This document shows, in pieces, positions 31,865 to 40,818 of a stretch of 64,000 nt of DNA; position 1 is the first letter of the stretch, and every line of letters begins with the position of its first letter. Location: NCBI GenBank assembly GCA_050485685.1, contig JBJHBW010000013.1, forward strand, positions 24,614 to 88,613, in the 5' to 3' direction. The stretch is from JBJHBP01 sp050485685 (GTDB lineage: Bacteria > Pseudomonadota > Gammaproteobacteria > Steroidobacterales > Rariloculaceae). Position numbers and translations under genes: made by a program. Under the pieces are notes generated by a model, which was not told where the DNA came from, did no database searches, and saw only the letters and a list, made by a program, of their open reading frames with translations.

Positions 31865-32721
31865 TGGACGGCATGAGCCCCGTCACGAGAGTGTTCATGA
31901 GTGGTCTGGCGGCAGCGATGCTGGCCATTGCGCCCGTGTCCGTGTTCGCACAGGGCGCATCGGCCGACCAGGCGCCGTTGTACCGGATCGAAATCATCGT
32001 ATTCGCCCATCGCGATCTCGACCGCAACGAAGAGCTGCTGGAGCAGGCTGCCGAAAACCTTCCTTCGGGGCCTGCATCACCTGGGATGAGGGAACGGCTC
32101 TTTCAGGACCGGGAAGAACTCGACGCACTTCTGTCTGGATTGCCTGAAGCCACGGCCGGTGACGGCCAGCAGGCCCCTGACACGTCCCCACGGACCTTCA
32201 GCGACCGCCCGGACGAAGCCGGCAGTGGCGCAGGCCTGCCGGATGAAGGCGGCATGGATCCTCAGCAACAGTGGCTGCGGCAGTTCGGGTTTCGACTGCT
32301 AAGCAATGAGGAACTGGAGCTGGGCGGCATCCTGAATTCACTGCAGCGACTGCAGGCCTACACGCCGCTGCTGCACGGCGGCTGGGTGCAGGAAGCACGG
32401 GCACAGCGCCAGGCGAGTCCTTTCGACCTCGCATATCTGGGTCGATTCAATCCGCGTGGCACCGTCACGCTGCACCTGGATCGCATGCCCTTCCTGACGC
32501 TGGATCTCAGTTATCAACCGCAGATGCCTGCCGGCGAAAGCGGTGGCGGTCAGTTCGGTCAGATTGTCACCGGGCCGCGTTACGTGCTGAAGGAGTCGCG
32601 ACGCATTCCGCGCAACGGCGAACTGCACTACTTCGACCATCCCGCTTTCGGCGCGATCGTGATCATCCGCCCTCAGCCGCGCGACTCGGCAGAAACGCCG
32701 GACGGACGACCGGCCGCCTGA
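31864..32721 (+). CDS. csiV: CsiV family envelope protein
   Basis: The 285-residue protein has a signal peptide (about 1-30, ending VFAQ), the opening motif YRIEIIVFAHRD and the closing block RYVLKESRRIPRNGELHYFDHPAFGAIVIIRP region, both typical of the CsiV/DUF2803 family. The middle (about 60-125) is a Pro/Glu/Gly-rich linker. CsiV was described in Shewanella in connection with cAMP-CRP-dependent anaerobic respiration; a peptidoglycan-linked role is suggested in databases, but the biochemistry is unknown. It is co-transcribed with mfd (1 bp overlap), a widespread pairing. Confidence 0.88.
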   Translation: MDGMSPVTRVFMSGLAAAMLAIAPVSVFAQGASADQAPLYRIEIIVFAHRDLDRNEELLEQAAENLPSGPASPGMRERLFQDREELDALLSGLPEATAGDGQQAPDTSPRTFSDRPDEAGSGAGLPDEGGMDPQQQWLRQFGFRLLSNEELELGGILNSLQRLQAYTPLLHGGWVQEARAQRQASPFDLAYLGRFNPRGTVTLHLDRMPFLTLDLSYQPQMPAGESGGGQFGQIVTGPRYVLKESRRIPRNGELHYFDHPAFGAIVIIRPQPRDSAETPDGRPAA

Positions 32722-32752
32722 GTGATCCTGAGCGCCATTCCTGCTACGGATG

Positions 32753-32773
32753 GCTGGCCCGACACGGGCCGGC
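32753..32773. terminator. Hairpin between convergent csiV and PAS/GGDEF genes
   Basis: The stem GGCCCG / CGGGCC with a 3-base loop, extended by three further pairs including one G-T, lies between two convergent genes. It lacks a T-run on either strand, so termination is only suggested by position. Confidence 0.3.
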
Positions 32774-32811
32774 GGCGGTACAGGGGACGGCGAAACGAAT
32801 AGCGCCGGCGG

Positions 32812-33879
32812 CTAGCGGGAAGTGCCTGAGACCTTCGCCGGAACCGGCATCGTTTGCTGCTGCATATCTTTGCGGGCACGCTCCAGCAGCCTGTCCAGGT
32901 CATCCTCCGGCCCGGGCACCACGTGAACCACACCCGGCGCCACTCCGACGTAGCGCGAGACCGTCGCACGCGGGTTATGCAGACCCAGACCCCGAACATT
33001 GCGTTGTATGCGATGCGCGAGCGCACGGACTTCCTCGCGATCGCGGGCACGGACGAACGCAGCAAATGCAGTGTCGGTGCATCGCGTTGCAAGGTCACTG
33101 GCGCGACGCAGAGTGCCGTTGAGCTGCGCGCCGATCATGCGCAGACAGGATTCCGCGGCAGCGGATCCGAAGGTGGCACGATAGGCGTCGAACTCGGTTA
33201 CCTCGAACAGCATCAGCGCAACACCTGTACGTTCACGGCGCGCGATATTGAGATCACGCTCCACCAGTTCCGTGAAGAACTCGAACCTCAGCAGTCCCGT
33301 TCGATTGTCAGTGCGATTGAGACTATCGATTCTCTGCCGCGCCCGCCCGAGGGCAGTCTGCAGCTGCTGCACTTCGTTGCAGACCGCTCCGCTTTCGAGT
33401 TTGTCATCATCTTCCTCAGGTGCACGCTCCGGTGCCGTTGGCGCCGGCCGCTGCCTGAACAGCAGGTACTGAACTTCTCCGTTATCGTCGAACAATGGCT
33501 CCACATTGACTGCGCTGAACCAGCTGCTGCCGTCCTTGCGCAGGTCCGGCACAACGACTTCACAACTCTCCGCCTGACCGATCGCGCGCTGGAGCTTCTC
33601 GAACTCCGCCGGGGCGGCTTCGGACGGCTGTTCACCGCCTTTGCGCAGTAACGGGCAGGCGTTGCCGGTCAACTCTTCCAGGGTGTAGCCGGTCAGCGTC
33701 TCATAGGCAGGATTGGCATACACCACCGGCAGACCTTCGACCCGTGCATCGGCAATCACGATGCCCTCCGAAGTGCGGCTGACGACCTGCTCAAGCACCT
33801 TTCGAGCAAGCTGCCCCGTCGTGCTGTTTTCCTGACTGACCATCGCTTCAATAGTCTTTGACGCGACCCGACGGATCAA
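32812..33879 (-). CDS. PAS domain protein with degenerate GGDEF domain
   Basis: The 355-residue protein has a PAS domain (about 30-145: SEGIVIADARVEGLPVVYANPAYETLTGYTLEEL, described by position, and GSSWFSAVNVEPLFDDNGEVQ). An acidic linker and short coiled coil follow (about 150-190), then a diguanylate-cyclase-like fold (RTGLLRFEFFTELVERDL to about 340). The GG(D/E)EF loop is replaced by CTDTAFAAF, so catalysis is not expected. It may bind a ligand or act as a scaffold. It overlaps mtnP by ATGA, ending the long leftward directon; an inner ATG at 33843 is an alternative start. Confidence 0.85.
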   Translation of the reverse strand: MIRRVASKTIEAMVSQENSTTGQLARKVLEQVVSRTSEGIVIADARVEGLPVVYANPAYETLTGYTLEELTGNACPLLRKGGEQPSEAAPAEFEKLQRAIGQAESCEVVVPDLRKDGSSWFSAVNVEPLFDDNGEVQYLLFRQRPAPTAPERAPEEDDDKLESGAVCNEVQQLQTALGRARQRIDSLNRTDNRTGLLRFEFFTELVERDLNIARRERTGVALMLFEVTEFDAYRATFGSAAAESCLRMIGAQLNGTLRRASDLATRCTDTAFAAFVRARDREEVRALAHRIQRNVRGLGLHNPRATVSRYVGVAPGVVHVVPGPEDDLDRLLERARKDMQQQTMPVPAKVSGTSR

Positions 33880-34631
33880 TGACCTGTATCACATTGCGCC
33901 ATCAACTGCGGCAACAGCCGGCGAAGCATGCGCCCTGCCTTCTGAAGGCCCTGCTGCAGGTGGCGGTCGATATCAGCATGCACCGAGTGACCCTGCGGTG
34001 AGCGACCGGCGGCATGATTCACGCCCACGGCACAGACCGCATAGGCCATACCCCGCTCTGCTGCCAGAACCGCTTCCGGCATCGCAGTCATGCCGACCAT
34101 GGTACACCCGTCACGCTCCATGCGGTCGATCTCGGCAGCGGTTTCAAGACGAGGCCCCTGGGTGACGCCGTAGACACCGCCCGCGCAGGGTAAGCCCTCC
34201 TGCTCAACGCATTGACGGATCAGCGCCGCCAGCTCCCCGTCCACCGGCTCGGTGAACTCTACGTGCACGGGCTGTTCACCACCGAAGGTCTGCTCCCGAC
34301 CCCAGGTGTAGTCGATCAACTGTGTCGGTACAGCCAGGTCTCCGGGATTGAAATCGGAAGCGATGGTGCCGACAGTATTCAGTGCAATGCAGCGACGCAC
34401 ACCCAGCTGATGCAGCGCCTGAATGTTCGCCCTGTAGTTCACCTCATGTGGCGCAAGCGAATGACTCTCCCCGTGCCGCAGTATCACAGCCACCCGCACA
34501 GCATCGATTGCGACCGTGAACACGGGACTTGAAGGTGGACCGTATGCTGTCTTGGTTGCACTGCGCGAGACGATATCCAGACCGAGCAGCCTGTGACCGC
34601 TGCCGACAATGAGGCCGATGTCAGATCGCAT
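33876..34631 (-). CDS. mtnP: Purine nucleoside phosphorylase, S-methyl-5'-thioinosine type
   Basis: The 251-residue enzyme belongs to the MTAP/PNP family: LIVGSGHRLLG (phosphate loop), RHGESHSLAPHEVNYRANI, LNTVGTIASDFNPGDL, YGVTQGPRLETAAEI and MVGMTAMPEAVLAAERG. In Pseudomonas the neighbour of nagZ is S-methyl-5'-thioinosine phosphorylase, which salvages the methylthio nucleoside from polyamine synthesis to hypoxanthine. The adjoining hypoxanthine phosphoribosyltransferase gene makes the same role likely here. It overlaps hpt by 11 bp. Confidence 0.9.
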   Translation of the reverse strand: MRSDIGLIVGSGHRLLGLDIVSRSATKTAYGPPSSPVFTVAIDAVRVAVILRHGESHSLAPHEVNYRANIQALHQLGVRRCIALNTVGTIASDFNPGDLAVPTQLIDYTWGREQTFGGEQPVHVEFTEPVDGELAALIRQCVEQEGLPCAGGVYGVTQGPRLETAAEIDRMERDGCTMVGMTAMPEAVLAAERGMAYAVCAVGVNHAAGRSPQGHSVHADIDRHLQQGLQKAGRMLRRLLPQLMAQCDTGH

Positions 34632-35196
34632 CGTTCACTCCGACAGCCCGTATCGACGGCAGACCACGCCAGTAACCGCGATAATCCATGCCGCACCCGA
34701 ACAGATAGCGGTCAGGCGCATGCAGCCCGACGAAGTCCACCGTCGGCCGATCCGGCACATTCACATCCTTGACCACCAGCACTGCGGTATACAGTCGACT
34801 CACCCCCGCAAGACGCAACGCCGTACACGCTTCGCGCAGGGTATGGCCATGATCCAGCACATCATCGACCAGCAGCACGCAGCGGCCTGCAAGCGATGGC
34901 TTCGGCGGCACGGGCCAGTGCATTTCTCCGCCGCTGAGTGCATCGCGATAGCGGGTGCCGTGCAGGTAGTCGAAGCGATATGCGAAACGAAATCGCTTGC
35001 ACAGTTCCACCGTGGCATACAGCCCGCCATGCATCATGGCCAGCACCGTCGGCTCAGCGCTGCCCAGCTGCGTCGCTACGGCCTGCGCGATGCCGTCCAG
35101 CGCTTCACTCACCCGTCGCTCGCTGAATACCTCCGAGGAACCTGCCAGCACCGCCTCGGCCTCCGCGGCGGCTTCATTCATACTGTTCTGCAACAA
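34621..35196 (-). CDS. hpt: Hypoxanthine-guanine phosphoribosyltransferase
   Basis: The 191-residue protein has the PRPP-binding motif VLLVDDVLDHGHTL (about 108-121), the MMHGGLYATVELCKRF segment and DFVGLHAPDRYLFGCGMDYRG near the end, which fits the HGPRT family rather than adenine-specific enzymes. It converts hypoxanthine or guanine plus PRPP to IMP or GMP. It lies between nagZ and mtnP, forming a two-step salvage unit with MtnP. The start could also be Met6 (35181). Confidence 0.93.
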   Translation of the reverse strand: MLQNSMNEAAAEAEAVLAGSSEVFSERRVSEALDGIAQAVATQLGSAEPTVLAMMHGGLYATVELCKRFRFAYRFDYLHGTRYRDALSGGEMHWPVPPKPSLAGRCVLLVDDVLDHGHTLREACTALRLAGVSRLYTAVLVVKDVNVPDRPTVDFVGLHAPDRYLFGCGMDYRGYWRGLPSIRAVGVNDAI

Positions 35197-35230
35197 TCAT
35201 TCCTGTCCTTTCAGGCTCAACTCGCCGGAC

Positions 35231-36274
35231 TCAACCTTCCAGGCTCAGCGTCGGCCGCGCCATCAGATCGTGCAGAAGGCGGCGAGCCTGACGCCAGGCA
35301 GGTGTGCCGCGCAACGTCTCCCAGTCTGAGCTGGCGGTGCCGCGAAGACGCATCAAACGCAGCTTGCCCGGCGGACTCACGTAATCCTTCAGGCTGTCGA
35401 GCGCTGCAGGAATCTCGTCCGGCGCATTACACAGCAGCACCAGATCACAACCGGCCTGAAGCGCAAGCCGTATGCGTTCCACCATGCCACCAGCCCCTTC
35501 CGCGCCGCGCATGCTCATGTCATCGGAGATCACCGCGCCGCTGAAACCCAGTCGCCCGCGCAAAGCGGTCCCCACCCACCAGGGCGACATGCTGGCCGGT
35601 CGCGGATCGATGGCCGGAAACTTCACATGCGCCAGCATCACGGCGTGCAGGCCGCGCGAGATCAGGTGACGATAAGGGACAAGATCTTCGCGCAGCGCCA
35701 CAAACTCCCTGTTGTCGGTGGCGACTTCCAGGTGCGAGTCGGCAACCGCGCCCGCATGCGAGGGAAAGTGCTTGGCGCACGTGGCAAGCCCTGCCCTTGT
35801 CGCACCTTCGACGATGCGTGCTGCCAGTTCCGACACCGCCTGCGCATCGGCGTGTAACGCGCGATCTCCGATCACCTCGGCAAGGCCCAGATCGAGATCG
35901 ACGACTGGCGTGAACCCGAGGTCTACACGAAAGGCTCGCAGTTCCGCCCCCATCAGCCAGCCGAAAGCGCCGGCAGCCTTCAGTGCCGCATCGCGGTCCA
36001 TGTCATGGAAGTGACCCAGTGCGCGCAGTGGCGGCAGCTCCGTGAACGGCGCACGAAAACGTTGCACGCGGCCGCCCTCCTGATCCACCGCCACCAGCAG
36101 CTGCGGCTTGCGTGCCGCATGAATGTCGTCTATCAGGGCGGCGAGCTGCTCGGGGCTTTCGAAATTGCGCGTGAACAGGATGACACCGCCAAGCGCAGGA
36201 TGCTGCAGCCATTCACGTTCATCCTGACTCAGCGTGGTACCACGCAGATCGATCATCAACGGACCAAGTGACAT
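35231..36274 (-). CDS. nagZ: Beta-N-acetylhexosaminidase NagZ
   Basis: The 347-residue cytoplasmic GH3 enzyme releases GlcNAc from 1,6-anhydromuropeptides in cell wall recycling. Family motifs: GPLMIDLRGTTL at the start, GGVILFTRNFE, VAVDQEGGRVQRFR, DLGFTPVVDLDLG, and the nucleophile Asp in ISDDMSMRGAEG (about 247). The usual KHFPGHG loop reads KHFPSHA, while the downstream DSH with the general acid/base His is intact. It overlaps the CYTH gene by 19 bp. Confidence 0.95.
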   Translation of the reverse strand: MSLGPLMIDLRGTTLSQDEREWLQHPALGGVILFTRNFESPEQLAALIDDIHAARKPQLLVAVDQEGGRVQRFRAPFTELPPLRALGHFHDMDRDAALKAAGAFGWLMGAELRAFRVDLGFTPVVDLDLGLAEVIGDRALHADAQAVSELAARIVEGATRAGLATCAKHFPSHAGAVADSHLEVATDNREFVALREDLVPYRHLISRGLHAVMLAHVKFPAIDPRPASMSPWWVGTALRGRLGFSGAVISDDMSMRGAEGAGGMVERIRLALQAGCDLVLLCNAPDEIPAALDSLKDYVSPPGKLRLMRLRGTASSDWETLRGTPAWRQARRLLHDLMARPTLSLEG

Positions 36275-36750
36275 CGCTCCGCCTCACTCCAGGCCTCAAA
36301 CGGGTGATCGATCAGACAGACATTGTAATAACGCCGCTGGTCCGTCACCTCCTGCCCGAGCCAGTCCGGTCGTATGACCGGTCGGGTTTCGCTGTCGAGT
36401 TCGATCTCGGCCACGATCAGACCGGCGTTGGCACCGAGAAATTCATCGATTTCCCAATGCTGCTCATCGACGTATACGTGGTGACGGATCTTTTCCACCA
36501 ACGGTCGCCGGCACAGCGCAAGCAGCTCCCGTGCGTCTTCCGCGGGAATCTCGTAATCAAACTCCAGGCGTGAGGCCACAAAGCCACCGGCCTTGATATT
36601 AAGCCAGGCCTGACTGGCGCCGACCATACGCACGCGCACCGACACCTCGCTTTCGGAAAGATATCCCTGGCGCATGGCTTCAGACGATCTCACCTGCCTG
36701 CGCCAGCCGTCCCCTGCCAGCAGAAACTTGCGTTCTATCTCGCGCGCCAT
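36256..36750 (-). CDS. CYTH domain triphosphatase
   Basis: The 164-residue protein starts MAREIERKFLL, the ExExK signature of CYTH enzymes. Charged strands follow (VSVRVRM, AWLNIKAG, RLEFDYEIP, WEIDEFLGANAGLIVAEIEL), lining the triphosphate tunnel. Compact bacterial members such as NeuTTM hydrolyse inorganic triphosphate with Mg, so this activity is likely. It has no adenylate cyclase-specific extension. It sits between rlmD (42 bp) and nagZ. Confidence 0.93.
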   Translation of the reverse strand: MAREIERKFLLAGDGWRRQVRSSEAMRQGYLSESEVSVRVRMVGASQAWLNIKAGGFVASRLEFDYEIPAEDARELLALCRRPLVEKIRHHVYVDEQHWEIDEFLGANAGLIVAEIELDSETRPVIRPDWLGQEVTDQRRYYNVCLIDHPFEAWSEAERCHLVR

Positions 36751-36792
36751 GCGCGCATGATAGCAGCACGAGCGCAGCCGACATCAGCAGCG

Positions 36793-38100
36793 TCAGTCTC
36801 GCACGAACAGCGCAACCGCCTCCACGTGCCATGTGTTCGGGAACATGTCGAACACGCCTGCGGTGTGAAGTCTGTAGCCGTGATGCTCGGTCAGCACCTT
36901 CGCGTCCCGTGCCAGGGTGCCGGGATGGCAGGACACATACACGATGCGGCGCGGTGCCATGCGGCCCATTTCAGCCACCGGCGCTTCGGCACCGGTGCGG
37001 GGCGGATCGAGAATGACCACATCCCAGTGTTCGCGAAAAAAACTCCAGTCGGCCTGACCGAGATCGGCGGTCACGAATCGCGCATTGCCAAGTCCATTGC
37101 TTTCGGCGTTCCGCACTGCCCGGGCGACAAGACCCGCTTCACCTTCCACACCCACCAGTTCGCCGGCCCTTTGCGCCAGAGGCAGGCTGAGGTTACCCAG
37201 TCCGCAGTAAAGATCCAGAACACGATCATCGCTTCCCGCTTCGGCGAGATCGACAACCTGCCGAACGAGGCGCTGGTTCACTGCGGCATTGATCTGCACG
37301 AAATCCACCGGCAGAAACTGCAGTTCCACGTTGAATTCCGGCAACGCATAGCTCAGCCGTCGGGCCCTGGCCGGATCGACCGCAGCGACCGTGCCCGGGC
37401 CGCCCGGCTGGATGTAGACATCCACGTCGTGACGGTCACCGAAAGCACGCAACAGATCCAGATCCTGCTCTGACGGTGCAGCCAGCACACGCAGGACGAC
37501 TGCTGCGGCATGGTCCGCGACCGCCAGCTCGATCTGCGGAACCTTCGCCCGCAGGGTCGTGCTGCCGATCAGCTCCGACAGCGCCGCGATGAGCCCACCC
37601 ATCGGTGCGGTCAGCACCGGACACGACGACATGTCGGTCACATACTGGGTGGCCCGTTCACGAAAACCGACCAGAACCCGCTCCTTGCGGGGCACATCCC
37701 TGACGCTGAGCCGGGCACGGCGCCGATAACCCCACTGCGCATCGGTCACCGGTTCCAGCCAGTGATCGGGTGCAAGGCCACCCACGCGTGCCAGCGTCTG
37801 CTCTACGGTGCGCTGTTTGAATCGGGTCTGGGCCTGGCGCGACATATGCTGCAGTGTGCAGCCCCCGCAGCGGCCGAACACTTCGCATGGCGGCTGAACC
37901 CGGTCCGGCGACGGTTCCAGCACATCGACCAGCTCAGCGTCCTGATACCTGCGTCGCTTGCCACGCGGCCGAATCGTGATGGTTTCCCCGGGAAGTGCGC
38001 CACTGACGAACACCCGCTGGCCATCGATGTCGGCAACGCCGCGTCCCTCATGAGTCAGGTCAATGACGCGCGTGGTCAGCACGCGCTCATCAGAACTCAT
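36793..38100 (-). CDS. rlmD: 23S rRNA (uracil-1939-C5)-methyltransferase RlmD
   Basis: The 435-residue protein has an N-terminal TRAM domain (about 10-65, VSGALPGETITIRPRGKRRR), a 4Fe-4S cluster loop (CEVFGRCGGC plus a later Cys in SSCPVL), and a C-terminal SAM methyltransferase. The methyltransferase motifs are VLDLYCGLGNLSLPLA and VILDPPRTGAEAP, with the catalytic Cys in YVSCHPGTLARD. The Fe-S pattern separates RlmD from TrmA. It overlaps the exonuclease gene by 11 bp. Confidence 0.97.
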   Translation of the reverse strand: MSSDERVLTTRVIDLTHEGRGVADIDGQRVFVSGALPGETITIRPRGKRRRYQDAELVDVLEPSPDRVQPPCEVFGRCGGCTLQHMSRQAQTRFKQRTVEQTLARVGGLAPDHWLEPVTDAQWGYRRRARLSVRDVPRKERVLVGFRERATQYVTDMSSCPVLTAPMGGLIAALSELIGSTTLRAKVPQIELAVADHAAAVVLRVLAAPSEQDLDLLRAFGDRHDVDVYIQPGGPGTVAAVDPARARRLSYALPEFNVELQFLPVDFVQINAAVNQRLVRQVVDLAEAGSDDRVLDLYCGLGNLSLPLAQRAGELVGVEGEAGLVARAVRNAESNGLGNARFVTADLGQADWSFFREHWDVVILDPPRTGAEAPVAEMGRMAPRRIVYVSCHPGTLARDAKVLTEHHGYRLHTAGVFDMFPNTWHVEAVALFVRD

Positions 38101-38875
38101 TACGACCCTTGCGCCAGGCCGTAAGGAATTCGTCCAGGTGCGACTCTCCGGACTGCTCGAGCTTGTCCTCTACCAGCTGCACCTCGGCGTCGTACAGGCG
38201 ACGGTCCAGCGCCCCGCGCATGAGCTGGAAGCGCAGAAAGATCAGGTAGGTATTGAGCGCATCGGTCTCACAGTAGTTGCGAATCGCGGCATGTTCGTTG
38301 CGCAACCAGTAATCCCACACCTTGTCGCCGCTCATGCCGAGCTTCCCCGGCAGCCCCAGCAGCTGTGCTGCCTGTTCCAGCGAGCAGCGTCCCGATGCCT
38401 GATAGCCGGACAGGATGTCCATCAGGTCAAGGTGTCGCCAGTGAAAGCGGTTGAGATAGTTGTTGTAGCGAAACTCCCGGTCGCCATCACCGATCTCCCA
38501 GTAGCGCGGCGCACTTACACCATGCCGCAGCGCACGGTAGTGCAGCACGGGCAGATCAAAACCTGCGCCGTTCCAGGACACGAGATCGGGACTGTAACGA
38601 TCGAGTCCGTCATAGAAGCGCTGGATGACATCCTTTTCGCCGGCATTTTCAGCGTCCAGGCTGAATATGTGCAGACCATCACGCGTGCGCAACACCGCCG
38701 AGATCACCACCACGCGATGCTGCGGCAACGGCAGGAACGTGGTCTGACGTGCCTGCTGCTGCTTGAAGAACATGATCTTCGCGACCGACTCCTGATCAAG
38801 ATCAGGCAGATCGTAAAGCCTGCGTCCGAACTCCAGGTCCGGGATGGTCTCTATGTCAAAGGCCAGGGTATTCAA
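38090..38875 (-). CDS. Predicted 3'-5' exonuclease (PolB-like, DEDDy)
   Basis: The 261-residue protein is a DEDD exonuclease of the PF10108 type. Exo I is AFDIETIPD (Asp7, Glu9), Exo II is LVSWNGAGFDLPVL (about 98-111) and Exo III is YCETDALNTY (about 206-215) with the tyrosine of the DEDDy class. No polymerase domain is attached. Substrate is unknown; related proteins act on DNA or RNA 3' ends. It is coupled to acpS by a 4 bp overlap and to rlmD by 11 bp. Confidence 0.92.
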   Translation of the reverse strand: MNTLAFDIETIPDLEFGRRLYDLPDLDQESVAKIMFFKQQQARQTTFLPLPQHRVVVISAVLRTRDGLHIFSLDAENAGEKDVIQRFYDGLDRYSPDLVSWNGAGFDLPVLHYRALRHGVSAPRYWEIGDGDREFRYNNYLNRFHWRHLDLMDILSGYQASGRCSLEQAAQLLGLPGKLGMSGDKVWDYWLRNEHAAIRNYCETDALNTYLIFLRFQLMRGALDRRLYDAEVQLVEDKLEQSGESHLDEFLTAWRKGRNEF

Positions 38876-39273
38876 CGTCCAGACTCCATGCTATTCGATC
38901 GCATCAGTACCGCTACGGCGACCACCAGTCCCGCCTCATCGGTCAGCGTTAGGTGTCCCTCGCCTACTCCGAGCCGTTCGCACATCGCACGGCCGCGTTC
39001 GGAATAGATGACCTGCGGCTGTCCGAGCCGGTTCGGGACGGTACCGACATCGCGAACCCACATGCCATTGGCGAACCCCGTGCCCATCGCCTTCACGACC
39101 GCCTCCTTGGCGGCGAAACGCATGGCAAGAAATCGCACCGGCCGTTTGCTCTGCTCGAACAGTACGCGCTCCTCATCCAGCAGCAGGCGGTTGACGAAAT
39201 GCATGCCGAAGCGATTCCAGGTGCTTTCGACGCGTGCCAGCTGCACGACGTCGGTTCCTATGCCGAAGATCAT
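38872..39273 (-). CDS. acpS: Holo-ACP synthase
   Basis: The 133-residue enzyme starts MIFGIGTDVVQLARVE and contains FLAMRFAAKEAVVKAMGTGF, with the Mg-binding Asp8 and Glu about 57. It transfers 4'-phosphopantetheine to acyl carrier protein. It follows pdxJ by 7 bp; the pdxJ-acpS pairing is standard in gammaproteobacteria. Confidence 0.97.
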   Translation of the reverse strand: MIFGIGTDVVQLARVESTWNRFGMHFVNRLLLDEERVLFEQSKRPVRFLAMRFAAKEAVVKAMGTGFANGMWVRDVGTVPNRLGQPQVIYSERGRAMCERLGVGEGHLTLTDEAGLVVAVAVLMRSNSMESGR

Positions 39274-39280
39274 CGTGACA

Positions 39281-40087
39281 TCAGATTCCGCGTGCCGCCG
39301 ACATCAAAGCCTTCATCGTCGCAACGGCACCGGCGATTCCGTCCATTACCGCACGCGCGACGATGGCGTGACCGATGTTGAGTTCGACGATCTGCGGAAT
39401 AGCCGCGACAGGCGCGGTGTTGTGATAGTGCAGACCGTGACCTGCGTGCACCGTGAGTCCCAGTTCGCTTGCAAACTCCGCCGCATCACGGATGCGCTCC
39501 AGTTCGCGCGCGACCTCTGCCCTGTCCACGGCATCCGCATAGGCACCGGTATGCAGTTCAACGACCGGCGCGCCAGCGGCCGCGCAGGCTTCGAGCTGAT
39601 CCCTGTCCGGATCCACGAACAGTGAGACGCGAATACCAGCGCCTGCAAGTTCCCGGCATGCGGCGGCAATGCGGTCGCGCTGCGATGCAACGTCGAGGCC
39701 GCCTTCGGTCGTCAGTTCCTCGCGGCGCTCAGGCACCAGACAACAATCAGCAGGCCTGTGAGATCGGGCAATGGCGACCATCTGATCCGTCACTGCCATT
39801 TCGAGATTCACGCGCGTCAGCAGGGTTGCCTGCATGACCTCGAGATCGCGCTCCTGGATATGCCTGCGATCTTCACGCAGGTGTATGGTGATGCTGTCCG
39901 CGCCGGACTGCTCGGCAACCAGCGCGGCCGCGACCGGGTCGGGATATCGGGTGCCGCGCGCCTGCCGCAACGTGGCAACGTGATCGACGTTGACACCCAG
40001 CGCGATGGGCGCAGGTCGCTGCCTGAGCCTCCTGCCTTGTTCAGCCGCCCCGACCTGTCCGCCGGTGACGGTATGCTCGCCGCTCAT
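39281..40087 (-). CDS. pdxJ: Pyridoxine 5'-phosphate synthase
   Basis: The 268-residue TIM-barrel protein has GVNVDHVATLRQARGT, DSITIHLREDRRHIQERD, LVPERREELTTEGGLD, VSLFVDPD, ELHTGAYAD and ELNIGHAIVARAV, the full PdxJ set. It condenses 1-deoxyxylulose 5-phosphate with 3-amino-2-oxopropyl phosphate to pyridoxine phosphate. The first about 27 residues are non-conserved; GTG or ATG further in cannot be excluded. ATGA overlap with recO supports the longer start. Confidence 0.97.
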   Translation of the reverse strand: MSGEHTVTGGQVGAAEQGRRLRQRPAPIALGVNVDHVATLRQARGTRYPDPVAAALVAEQSGADSITIHLREDRRHIQERDLEVMQATLLTRVNLEMAVTDQMVAIARSHRPADCCLVPERREELTTEGGLDVASQRDRIAAACRELAGAGIRVSLFVDPDRDQLEACAAAGAPVVELHTGAYADAVDRAEVARELERIRDAAEFASELGLTVHAGHGLHYHNTAPVAAIPQIVELNIGHAIVARAVMDGIAGAVATMKALMSAARGI

Positions 40088-40818
40088 TCGACCAGTCCTC
40101 TGGTGTAGATGTCTTTCAGTACGCTGCGGCTCTTCAGAGGCTGCTCGCCGAGGTAACCGTTCAACACTCGTGACAGCAGTCGCCGCGCTGCCTGCAGGGT
40201 ATCGGCATCGGACAGTTGTCCTTCGCGCAGGGCGATCAGGTCCCTGCCCCGGAACAACCCGTCAGGCCGCGTCGGGGACGTCACTTCCACAGGCCCGCGC
40301 TCAAGCTCGAAAAGGTATTGTCTGTCCGGGTGAATGGCCTGGCCATTACGGGCATCGTGTTCCAGCTCAAGAGCGTAACCCAGAGCCGACAGCAGACGCA
40401 GTTCGAACAGCCGCAGCGTCCGTGCAATCAATGCACCTGACGCCAGTTCTGCAAGGCAGTCACTATAGCAGGAATACACTTCACTGTTGGCATCGCCACG
40501 GGCCGTGAGCCGCAGCAGCAGCTCGTTGATATAGAATCCCGCCAGCAGCGCGTCACCGTACAAGGACAACGCATTGCCCGCCGGTTCCACATCACTGAGG
40601 CTGCCGAGTTCCCCGCGTCGCGTCCATGAAACCCGCACAGGTACGAACGCCTGAAGAAGGGCGCGGCGGCCCGGCCGGGGACGGCGCGAACCACGTGCCA
40701 CCAGCGTCACACGACCATAGTCAGCAGTGACGAGATCCACGAGTTGACTGGTATTGCGAAACGGCCGCTGGTGCAGCACGTAGGCCGCAGTGAATACGAC
40801 CTTTTCAGTCTCGCTCAT
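40084..40818 (-). CDS. recO: DNA repair protein RecO
   Basis: The 244-residue protein has an N-terminal OB fold (FTAAYVLHQRPFRNTSQLVDL, DYGRVTLVARGSRR) and a helical C-terminal part (LLAGFYINELLLRLTARGD). RecO loads RecA on SSB-coated single-stranded DNA with RecR. No Cys4 zinc finger is seen. It overlaps era and pdxJ by 4 bp each. Confidence 0.95.
   Translation of the reverse strand: MSETEKVVFTAAYVLHQRPFRNTSQLVDLVTADYGRVTLVARGSRRPRPGRRALLQAFVPVRVSWTRRGELGSLSDVEPAGNALSLYGDALLAGFYINELLLRLTARGDANSEVYSCYSDCLAELASGALIARTLRLFELRLLSALGYALELEHDARNGQAIHPDRQYLFELERGPVEVTSPTRPDGLFRGRDLIALREGQLSDADTLQAARRLLSRVLNGYLGEQPLKSRSVLKDIYTRGLVE

Noticed and set aside
32753..32773. Strong bidirectional terminator
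   Set aside because: The hairpin is GC-rich but has no T-run on either side, so only a weak entry is given.
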